Positions 1 to 5,337 of a DNA stretch of 5,337 nt are shown piece by piece (positions within the stretch are counted from its first letter, which is position 1; each line of letters begins with the position of its first letter). Below the pieces are notes generated by a model that saw only the letters and a list, made by a program, of their open reading frames with translations, was not told the DNA's origin and ran no database searches. The DNA comes from Alistipes sp. (GTDB lineage Bacteria > Bacteroidota > Bacteroidia > Bacteroidales > Rikenellaceae): NCBI GenBank assembly GCA_017391435.1, contig JAFOYS010000097.1, positions 1-5,337 of the forward strand, in the 5' to 3' direction. The position numbers and the translations under genes are program-made.

Positions 1-301
1 AGATGCTGAGGAGAGTATGGATGCTGCAGCTTGCGTAGGTTGTGGTGCTTGTGCTGCAACTTGTAAGAACGGTTCTGCAATGCTCTTCGTTGCTGCTCGC
101 GTATCTTCACTTGCGAAGCTCCCACAGGGCCGCGTTGAGGGTGCACGCCGTGCAAAGGCAATGGTTGCTAAGATGGATGAGCTCGGCTTTGGTAACTGTA
201 CTAACACAGGTGCTTGCCAGGCAGAGTGCCCTAAGGGTATCTCTATCGCTCACATTGCTCGCCTTAACCGCGAGTTCTTGTGCGCAAAGTTGGAGGACTA
301 A
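1..301 (+). CDS. frdB: Fumarate reductase / succinate dehydrogenase iron-sulfur subunit, 3' end only
   Basis: This is the C-terminal 99 residues of the iron-sulfur subunit of quinol:fumarate reductase/succinate dehydrogenase (complex II). The subunit passes electrons between the membrane cytochrome b and the FAD subunit, on the cytoplasmic face of the inner membrane. The open frame enters from the left edge (first full codon at base 2) and stops with TAA at 299-301. Two cysteine clusters are visible. The first is [11 protein letters not shown], with C-x2-C-x2-C-x3-C spacing. The second is [16 protein letters not shown], with C-x5-C-x3-CP spacing. Together they give the ligands of the [4Fe-4S] and [3Fe-4S] centres. 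The text around them ([42 protein letters not shown]) is the Bacteroidales FrdB type, including lysine rather than proline after the fourth cysteine. In Bacteroides the order is frdC-frdA-frdB, so this is probably the last gene of that operon, which fits the terminator just downstream. The N-terminal [2Fe-2S] domain lies outside the window. Telling frd from sdh by sequence alone is not possible here. Confidence 0.93.
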   Translation, partial: DAEESMDAAACVGCGACAATCKNGSAMLFVAARVSSLAKLPQGRVEGARRAKAMVAKMDELGFGNCTNTGACQAECPKGISIAHIARLNREFLCAKLED

Positions 302-319
302 TATAATTTAGACTAACTG

Positions 320-371
320 AGGGTTGCTGTGAATATTTAAAACTATTTACGGCAACCCTTTTTAACTTTTT
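320..371 (+). terminator. Rho-independent terminator of the frd operon
   Basis: The arm AGGGTTGC (320-327) pairs with GCAACCCT (352-359). The pairing continues inward through two G-T wobbles to 335/344, giving a stem of about 16 pairs around an 8-base loop (336-343). A run of five T (359-363) follows, then a second T run at 367-371. It begins 18 bases after the frdB stop and sits before the next gene on the same strand, so it should separate the frd operon from the receptor gene. Confidence 0.85.
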
Positions 372-421
372 ACGCTTTTATGCCTCTATTTAGGGGGAGT
401 TGTTGTCTATAACCTGTTGAG

Positions 422-3301
422 ATGAAGATTAACCGAATATTGATGCTGCTTTTGTCTGTTGTTGCGTGCTTTACGGCCGTAGCACAGAGTGGCGCGCATA
501 TATCTGGTAGGGTTGTAGACGGCGATACGCTTGAGGGTTTAGCTGGTGCTGTGGTTGAGGTGTGGTCAGTTAAGACCCCGAGCCAAAAGAGATATTTCAC
601 TACAGAGTATGGCGGTTATTTCCGCATTCCAAATGTTGCTCAGGGTGAGTACAGTGGTGTAGTGACCTTTGTGGGCTATGCAGATAAGCAAATCTCATTT
701 CGTTCTGAGGGTCTGCCAAAGAGTATTGGCGACATTACTATTGCTGTAAGTGCAATAGGTATTGAAACGGTAGTTAAGACTGCGGTTTCAACACGAACAA
801 TGATTATGGGAGATACGCTGCGATACAATGCAGACTCCTTTAAGGTCGCTATTGATGCAGAGGTTGAGGCACTGCTCCGTAAGATGCCCGGTATTACTAT
901 TTCGGACGGTGTTGTGGAGGCTCACGGAGAGGTTGTAAAGCAGATCTATGTTGACGGTAATGAGTTCTTTGGTAGTAATATTCAGCAGGTGTTGCAGAGT
1001 ATTCCAGCTCAGGCCGTAGAGCATATTGAGGTCTACAATCGTCTTAGTGAGGCGGCGCAGATAACAGGCGTTGACGATGGCGAGGGTGGTAAGGTTATCA
1101 ATATTATTACTCGCCGAAGTATCAAGCGTAGCCGATTTGGTAAGGTTCACGCTGGCTATGGTTATGAGCCTGATGCTAATAGAGTAGTGACGCCAAACCA
1201 TAAATATACGGCTGGCGGAAGTGTCAATATCTTCAATGATGATGCAAGGCTTACTCTTATGGGCCTTGTGAATAACCTCAATAAGCAGAATCTCTCGGAC
1301 GATGAGATGACGGTAAAGAGTAGCTCAAGCGGTAGCTCAGGTAATCGTCAGTTCTCGGTTAATAACCAGAGTGGAGTGGCTGCGGCAGAGATTTTTGCTG
1401 TTAACTATAGTGACACTTGGGGTGCTCGCCGTAGGGCAAAGTTTGAGGGTAGCCTCTTCTATAACCATCTAAACGCTAAGAATGGTTTTACGGTTGATAG
1501 GTGGTACGATCCGGCAGTGAGCAAGAAGGATACTATTCACTACGACCAGTTTGCTAATCCGAATAACCGAACATTTAAGTTCCGAGGTAGGTTAGAGTGG
1601 AAGGTGGCCAAGCGCCAGCGACTTGTGCTTATTCCGACGCTAAACTACTATCCAAATAGCTCTATAAACCGCACTGATACTACATCACTGCGCTGGGGAG
1701 AGTCTGGTTACCGTTGGATGCCGAGTGGTAACGATGGCTGGAGTAAGAGCTTCTCGCAGGGACTCTATGCACAGTACTCATATAAGTTTATGAATCAGGG
1801 GCGCTCGCTGCTGCTTATAGCAAGTGTTAATAATAACAGCGCGGATACAGACCGAGACTACTACTCTAATGGCGCGGGAAAGACCAATAAGAGTGACCCT
1901 GAGAAGGCGACTATTGCCTATACATACACTCGCAAAACTACCGAGTCTAATACTACGACCTACCGTGTGCAACCAACATTTAGGGAGAGAATCGGCCGTT
2001 ACTCGACTATCAACATAGCTTATCGTCTGCAGGCGCAGATAAGGTCGCGAGATATATTCTCTTACAGCACAGATTCAGACTATGTGATAGATACTGCGCG
2101 AATCAATCGTCGTGCATCGTCATCTTTTGAGGGTATGTTTCTCTACCATCAGGCGGGATTGGGTTACCGCTATGGCAAAAATCGCAATTGGTTCTCTATC
2201 AGCGCAATGTATCAGAACTCTCGCCTCTCTAATCGTAACCTATGGAGTGGAGAGTCAACGCTCCGCACCTATAACGATTTTGTATATAATGCCACCCTGC
2301 AGTGGGCCTTTGATACTAAGAATACTCTGCGCGTGAGTGCCAACTCGGAGATTAAGTCTCCGTCACTGTGGCAGATGCTTGATGTCTATGATGTAAGCAA
2401 CTCGCAGTACCTTACACTCGGAAATCCTGACCTGCGCCCATATACCGAGCATAACTACTTTGCCCGCTATACAAACCTATCTACCCGCCACGGTACAACC
2501 TTTATGCTTATGGCAAAGGCTACACTTATGCCAAACTATATTGGTACAAGCATAGAGTACTCGCCAGAGACTATTGTGGTGGATGGTAAGAAGTATAACC
2601 CTGTGCAACTTTCGCAGCCTGTGAACCTTGACGGATATAAATCCTTTGAGGCGCGTACAAGCATAGGCTTCCCGCTTTCGTTTATCAGCTCTAACCTTAA
2701 TATCGCCCTTGGAGCGACATACTCAAATGTGCCGATACGCCTCAATAAGGTAGACCAGCTGATGAATAACCTTACGGCATATACAGATTGGACTCTGGGT
2801 AGTAATATCTCTGAGAATGTAGACTTTACACTACGCTGGCGAGGCTCTTATAGTGATAATCGCGCGGGTGAGCAGGTGCTCAATAATGAGTTCTTTACCC
2901 ACCGTGCAACGGCAAATATGAAGTTTGTCCTACCGCTCGGTTTTACTATTACCACCTCTGGCGTCTTTACACAGTATATCGGTATTACCAACAACTATCG
3001 TGAGTCCTTTACGCTCTGGAATGCCGCTGTGGGTAAGAAGGTGTTGAGAAATCTCGGCGAGATAGAGCTGTGTGTAAACGACATTCTGAATCAGAATATA
3101 TCCTTCTCCCGTAGTGTCTGGGCCGGCTACTCGCAGGTGAGGTATAACAGCACTATGGGCAGATACTTCCTCGTTAAGTTTACATATAACATACGAGCCT
3201 TTACAAATGGCACTAAGCGACTCAAGATAGAAAAGGCCTCGGGTGTGCCAATCAACTTCTTTGAAAGAATTGAGAGAAGCCTCTCTACGCTTAAGTTCTA
3301 A
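422..3301 (+). CDS. TonB-dependent-receptor-like outer-membrane beta-barrel protein with carboxypeptidase-regulatory-like N-terminal domain
   Basis: This 959-residue protein is predicted to sit in the outer membrane. Residues 1-21 form a signal peptide: positive start MKINR, hydrophobic core, AVA cleavage site before Q22. Residues about 26-110 match a carboxypeptidase-regulatory-like (CarboxypepD_reg) beta-sandwich, with HISGRVVDGDTLEGLAGAVV and later GGYFRIPNV and VTFVGY. Residues about 115-232 are plug-like (GDTLRYNADSF, LLRKMPGI, VKQIYVDGNEFFG, INIITRR). The rest, about 240-959, is rich in alternating aromatic beta strands and ends in phenylalanine, the usual barrel-assembly signal. A serine-rich stretch (residues 300-306) lies in a probable loop or periplasmic turn. 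This matches the Bacteroidota outer-membrane-beta-barrel/TonB-dependent receptor group, not the classic SusC group, and no SusD-like gene follows. The ligand cannot be told from sequence. The ATG at 422 is favoured because it gives a complete signal peptide directly. No clear Shine-Dalgarno is present, and the G-rich run at 392-399 is too far upstream. An alternative lipobox reading (VVAC, Cys16) is less likely. Confidence 0.9.
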   Translation: MKINRILMLLLSVVACFTAVAQSGAHISGRVVDGDTLEGLAGAVVEVWSVKTPSQKRYFTTEYGGYFRIPNVAQGEYSGVVTFVGYADKQISFRSEGLPKSIGDITIAVSAIGIETVVKTAVSTRTMIMGDTLRYNADSFKVAIDAEVEALLRKMPGITISDGVVEAHGEVVKQIYVDGNEFFGSNIQQVLQSIPAQAVEHIEVYNRLSEAAQITGVDDGEGGKVINIITRRSIKRSRFGKVHAGYGYEPDANRVVTPNHKYTAGGSVNIFNDDARLTLMGLVNNLNKQNLSDDEMTVKSSSSGSSGNRQFSVNNQSGVAAAEIFAVNYSDTWGARRRAKFEGSLFYNHLNAKNGFTVDRWYDPAVSKKDTIHYDQFANPNNRTFKFRGRLEWKVAKRQRLVLIPTLNYYPNSSINRTDTTSLRWGESGYRWMPSGNDGWSKSFSQGLYAQYSYKFMNQGRSLLLIASVNNNSADTDRDYYSNGAGKTNKSDPEKATIAYTYTRKTTESNTTTYRVQPTFRERIGRYSTINIAYRLQAQIRSRDIFSYSTDSDYVIDTARINRRASSSFEGMFLYHQAGLGYRYGKNRNWFSISAMYQNSRLSNRNLWSGESTLRTYNDFVYNATLQWAFDTKNTLRVSANSEIKSPSLWQMLDVYDVSNSQYLTLGNPDLRPYTEHNYFARYTNLSTRHGTTFMLMAKATLMPNYIGTSIEYSPETIVVDGKKYNPVQLSQPVNLDGYKSFEARTSIGFPLSFISSNLNIALGATYSNVPIRLNKVDQLMNNLTAYTDWTLGSNISENVDFTLRWRGSYSDNRAGEQVLNNEFFTHRATANMKFVLPLGFTITTSGVFTQYIGITNNYRESFTLWNAAVGKKVLRNLGEIELCVNDILNQNISFSRSVWAGYSQVRYNSTMGRYFLVKFTYNIRAFTNGTKRLKIEKASGVPINFFERIERSLSTLKF

Positions 3302-3305
3302 AAAG

Positions 3306-3332
3306 AAAAAAGCCTCTGTTGAGGCTTTTTTT
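3306..3332. terminator. Bidirectional terminator shared by convergent genes
   Basis: AAAAAAGCCTC (3306-3316) and GAGGCTTTTTT (3321-3331) form a perfect 11-pair stem with a TGTT loop (3317-3320). The A run on one side and the T run on the other give a T tail in either direction. It lies 4 bases after the receptor stop codon on the + strand. On the - strand its stem starts at the last base of the serine dehydratase stop codon (3333-3331). One element therefore ends both transcripts and prevents convergent read-through. Confidence 0.9.
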
Positions 3333-4530
3333 ATCGTTTGATGTGTAGCGCAAGTCCACCTTCGGATGTCTCGCGGTATAGACTCGGTAGGTTTAGTCCC
3401 GTCTCCTTCATCACTGCTACAACTTTGTCAAATGAGACAAGATGAGAGCCGTCCGAGAGTGTTGCATATGCATTTGCATCTAAGGCACGGGCTGCTGCCA
3501 CAGCGTTTCGCTCAATGCAAGGCACCTGAACAAGTCCGCATACAGGGTCGCAAGTGAGACCTAAGTGGTGCTCAAGGCCCATCTCAGCAGCATACTCAAT
3601 CTGTGCTGGTGTACCACCAAATAGCTGACAGGCCGCCGCTGCTGCCATAGCACAGGCAACACCAATCTCGCCCTGACAACCAACCTCTGCGCCAGATATT
3701 GAAGCGTTGTGCTTTACAACATTACCAAACAGACCCGCTGTGGCAAGGGCGCGAAGAACTCTGATTCTTAAGAACTCACGAGATGTGGTCATATGGTATA
3801 GCACACCTGGAAGAACGCCGCAAGAGCCGCAAGTAGGTGCTGTTACAACCGTGCCGCCAGAGGCATTCTCCTCCGCTACAGCAAGGGCATATGAGTAAAT
3901 CTTTGCACGAGAGCTCAGTGAGCCGGTATAACTCTTACTCTTTACATAGTATGTGCTGGCCTTGCGGGCAACCTTCAGTCCGCCAGGAAGTACGCCGTCG
4001 TTGTTTAGACCGTTGTGCACAGTTTCGCACATAACTGTCCAAATATGGTCAAGGAAATCCCAAATCTCCTTGCCCTCGCACTGCTCAACATACTCCCAGT
4101 AGGTCTTACCCTCGTCATAGCACCACTGCTTGATCTGCGAAATGGTGGTAAGGGGGTAGATGCTCGCTGGGGCTGCGGCAACAGTGTTCTCATTTGCCAG
4201 AGAACCTCCGCCGACGCTGAATATTGTCCAACTGTCAACAACCTCGCCACCCTTGAGTGCCTCAAAGAGCATTCCGTTAGGGTGGAAGTCAAGGACAATA
4301 TCCGCCTTCCAGATAATCTCTGTTGGGGCAAGAGGCTCAAGCACAGAGAGTATTGCGCTGTGCGTTAGGTGACCCTTGCCTGTGGCTGCAAGAGAGCCAT
4401 ATAGGGTTACACGATAGGCCTCTGCACCAGCTGTGCGCTGTGCAAACTGCTCGGCTGCAAGCTTTGGTCCCATAGTGTGGCTGCTTGACGGGCCACAACC
4501 GATCTTATAAAGTTCTTTTAGTGATTCCAT
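3331..4530 (-). CDS. sdaA: L-serine ammonia-lyase (L-serine dehydratase), iron-sulfur type, single chain
   Basis: This cytoplasmic enzyme deaminates L-serine to pyruvate and ammonia using a [4Fe-4S] cluster instead of PLP. Its 399 residues carry the beta domain first, then the alpha domain. Residues 10-22 (IGCGPSSSHTMGP) are the signature of the beta domain start, close enough to the N-terminus to fix the ATG at 4530. The alpha domain includes GGLKVARK (183-190), APTCGSCGVLPG (231-242), SGAEVGCQGEIG (279-290) and HHLGLTCDPVCGLVQVPCIERN (321-342, key residues C327 and C338). C285, C327 and C338, spaced 42 and 11, are the expected three cysteine ligands of the cluster. The chain is shorter than the ~455 residues of E. 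coli SdaA and ends in HIKR, without the C-terminal cysteine that acts as a fourth ligand in the Legionella enzyme. It is a lone gene, convergent with the receptor and divergent from the esterase. No Shine-Dalgarno is visible. The symbol could equally be sdaB by local naming. Confidence 0.95.
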   Translation of the reverse strand: MESLKELYKIGCGPSSSHTMGPKLAAEQFAQRTAGAEAYRVTLYGSLAATGKGHLTHSAILSVLEPLAPTEIIWKADIVLDFHPNGMLFEALKGGEVVDSWTIFSVGGGSLANENTVAAAPASIYPLTTISQIKQWCYDEGKTYWEYVEQCEGKEIWDFLDHIWTVMCETVHNGLNNDGVLPGGLKVARKASTYYVKSKSYTGSLSSRAKIYSYALAVAEENASGGTVVTAPTCGSCGVLPGVLYHMTTSREFLRIRVLRALATAGLFGNVVKHNASISGAEVGCQGEIGVACAMAAAAACQLFGGTPAQIEYAAEMGLEHHLGLTCDPVCGLVQVPCIERNAVAAARALDANAYATLSDGSHLVSFDKVVAVMKETGLNLPSLYRETSEGGLALHIKR

Positions 4531-4531
4531 A

Positions 4532-4562
4532 TTGCAAATATAGATATTTTTTTGTATATTTG
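4532..4562 (+). promoter_or_regulatory. Candidate Bacteroidota promoter of the esterase gene
   Basis: TATATTTG at 4555-4562 matches the -7 consensus TAnnTTTG exactly. TTG at 4532-4534, 20 bases upstream, fits the -33 element. The expected transcription start is about 4565-4567, leaving a leader of roughly 16-18 bases before the ATG at 4583. Because the last base of the -7 box is also the first base of an in-frame GTG at 4562, that GTG would lie upstream of the transcript, which argues for the ATG. Confidence 0.65.
4535..4542 (-). promoter_or_regulatory. Candidate -7 box of the serine dehydratase promoter
   Basis: Read on the - strand this is TATATTTG, an exact match to the Bacteroidota sigma-ABfr -7 consensus TAnnTTTG. 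The upstream -33 region is weak: TTTTC at 4568-4564, 22 bases away, against a TTG/TTTG consensus. Its 3' end is only 4 bases from the ATG at 4530, so transcription should start within about two bases of the start codon. The call rests on the consensus match and position only. Confidence 0.55.
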
Positions 4563-4582
4563 TGAAAACTAACGCAAATAAT

Positions 4583-5332
4583 ATGCTGAGATTGTTGCTA
4601 CTACTTTGTTCTGCGGTGTTGTCTACTCTCTGCGTGGCAAATAACCGTGAGGGAGAGATTATCTCTGTTAAAAGCGACGGAACAACTCGCCGCGCACTTG
4701 TCTATGCTCCACAAGGGCAGAAATCTGCTGCACCACTTGTCTTTGTCTTTCACGGTAGAGGTGGAAGTATGACAGGAATCTCTAAAAAAATTGATATTCA
4801 CAACTTCTGGAGCGAGGCTATTGTCGTCTATCCGCAGGGTATGTGGTGCGAGGGTGGCTACCGCGACGGATTGGGTTGGGTAATAAGTGACACGGAGGAT
4901 GAGGGGCGAGATATCCGATTCTTTGATGTTCTGTTAGAGTATCTGCAGAAAAATTACAATGTTGACAGTAGCAATATTTTCGCTACGGGCCATTCAAATG
5001 GAGGAGGCTTTACATACGCCCTTTGGGCATTTCGTGGCCATAAGTTTAAAGCTTTTGCTCCTTCAGCATCAAGTTCTCGTAGGCTGGGCGAGAATGCAAA
5101 AAGGCGAGTTCCTAAGCCTGTCTTTATAATATCAGGCGAGCAGGATGAGATAGTACCGATTGCAAGAGTAAGGCGTGATGTTGCAGAAGCAAAGCGGATA
5201 AATGGTTGTACCGGCTTGTCGAGCAAATCCTTCCTATTGGGAAGGACTGAAAATCGTACCTGTTGTTCTCTGGACATACATCTTCCAAGGAGTGTATTTC
5301 AATCTCAGCTTCTGGTACAAACTGACAGATAA
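4583..5332 (+). CDS. Secreted PHB-depolymerase/LpqC-type alpha/beta-hydrolase esterase, C-terminus replaced by unrelated sequence
   Basis: The first ~209 residues match secreted esterases of the poly(3-hydroxybutyrate) depolymerase / feruloyl-esterase-like family (Esterase_phd, COG3509), which cleave ester bonds in polyesters or plant phenolics. The substrate cannot be fixed here. Residues 1-19 are a signal peptide (MLRLLLLL core, CVA before N20). HGRGG (57-61) is the oxyanion-hole region, VVYPQG (81-86) is typical of the family, and GHSNGG (136-141) holds nucleophile S138. GEQDEIVP (185-192) holds the probable acid D188. After INGC (about residue 209, base 5209) the similarity stops. The remaining ~40 residues look like out-of-frame translation, because the next frame encodes a flippase piece over the same bases. 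The catalytic histidine (normally in a GGH motif further on) is therefore absent and the product should be inactive. The ATG at 4583 is preferred over GTG at 4562, which overlaps the promoter. Identity is good for residues 1-209; the 3' boundary is artificial or rearranged. Confidence 0.8.
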   Translation: MLRLLLLLCSAVLSTLCVANNREGEIISVKSDGTTRRALVYAPQGQKSAAPLVFVFHGRGGSMTGISKKIDIHNFWSEAIVVYPQGMWCEGGYRDGLGWVISDTEDEGRDIRFFDVLLEYLQKNYNVDSSNIFATGHSNGGGFTYALWAFRGHKFKAFAPSASSSRRLGENAKRRVPKPVFIISGEQDEIVPIARVRRDVAEAKRINGCTGLSSKSFLLGRTENRTCCSLDIHLPRSVFQSQLLVQTDR

Positions 5333-5337
5333 AACAC
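5223..5337 (+). pseudogene. Internal fragment of a polysaccharide (Wzx/PST-type) flippase, out of frame with the esterase
   Basis: In the frame whose codons begin at 5226 the sequence reads NPSYWEGLKIVPVVL, then WTYIFQGVYFNLSFWYKLTD and KT, running off the window edge. YWEGL-(K/x)-(I/V)-VP-(I/V)-VL followed by G(V/I)(Y/F)(Y/F)NLS(F/I)WYKLT(D/N)KT is a pattern I recognise from Bacteroidota oligosaccharide flippases, in the loop and transmembrane helix of the C-terminal half. These are inner-membrane proteins that move lipid-linked O-antigen or capsule repeat units across the membrane. No flippase start or N-terminal helices precede it: the same frame has a stop at 5199-5201. It is thus a broken piece joined to the esterase somewhere between about 5205 and 5226. 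It may be a genuine rearrangement or a misassembled contig end. The left boundary is approximate. Confidence 0.65.

Noticed and set aside
361..421. Promoter for the receptor gene, e.g. TAACTTTT at 363-370
   Set aside because: It differs from TAnnTTTG at the last base, overlaps the terminator T tract and has no TTG at the right distance upstream. A promoter must exist here or read-through must occur, but none is convincing.
461..472. Lipoprotein-type signal (VVAC, Cys16) in the receptor
   Set aside because: Hydrophobic residues continue after the cysteine and a good AVA|Q signal-peptidase I site follows, as expected for an outer-membrane barrel.
788..1201. Open frame of 137 residues on the - strand inside the receptor gene
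   Set aside because: It lies wholly antisense to a well-supported coding region, shows no recognisable domain, and fits chance openness opposite the real frame.
4005..4368. Overlapping open frames on both strands (111 and 117 residues) inside the serine dehydratase gene
   Set aside because: They shadow conserved enzyme sequence, and their translations are low-complexity with no recognisable motif.
5202..5225. ATG at 5202 as a genuine start for the flippase frame
   Set aside because: It directly follows an in-frame stop (5199-5201) within esterase-coding sequence. The recognised segment belongs to the interior of a flippase, so a start here would omit most transmembrane helices.
1..5337. CRISPR array, insertion sequence, tRNA/rRNA, riboswitch or defence system
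   Set aside because: I saw no spaced direct repeats, transposase motifs, terminal inverted repeats or RNA-gene signatures. Apart from the right-end junction, the content is ordinary metabolic and envelope genes.

Overview
The window looks like chromosomal DNA from a member of the Bacteroidota, most likely the order Bacteroidales. A more specific Alistipes/Rikenellaceae-like guess is only weakly supported. The evidence is a Bacteroidales-type fumarate reductase FrdB C-terminus, a large outer-membrane receptor of the carboxypeptidase-regulatory-domain plus plug plus beta-barrel type, a single-chain iron-sulfur L-serine dehydratase that begins directly at its conserved N-terminal motif, promoter boxes of the TAnnTTTG class, and no Shine-Dalgarno sequences at the starts.

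Layout. Bases 1-301 hold the 3' end of the fumarate reductase/succinate dehydrogenase iron-sulfur subunit (frdB/sdhB), closed by a strong hairpin terminator at 320-371. Bases 422-3301 (+) encode a 959-residue TonB-dependent-receptor-like outer-membrane protein with no SusD-like partner beside it. It converges on an L-serine ammonia-lyase gene at 3331-4530 (-), and the two share a near-perfect bidirectional terminator at 3306-3332. The serine dehydratase gene diverges from a secreted alpha/beta-hydrolase (PHB-depolymerase/LpqC-type esterase) starting at 4583 (+). The 52-base gap between them carries two back-to-back TATATTTG boxes.

The right end is abnormal. The esterase matches its family up to about residue 209. 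From about 5223 on, a different reading frame encodes a recognisable piece of a polysaccharide (Wzx/PST-type) flippase. The esterase therefore lacks its catalytic histidine region, and the last ~115 bases are either a rearrangement junction or, quite possibly, a chimeric contig end.

How the genes relate. FrdB (anaerobic fumarate respiration) and the serine dehydratase (serine to pyruvate plus ammonia) both belong to central fermentative metabolism. The receptor and the esterase are envelope or secreted functions. Orientations and terminators indicate that each gene is its own transcription unit, apart from frdB, which is presumably the last gene of an frd operon. I found no CRISPR array, tRNA, rRNA, insertion sequence or obvious novel multi-gene system. 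The points most worth a second look are the chimeric right end and the compact divergent promoter, which would give the serine dehydratase a leaderless or nearly leaderless mRNA.
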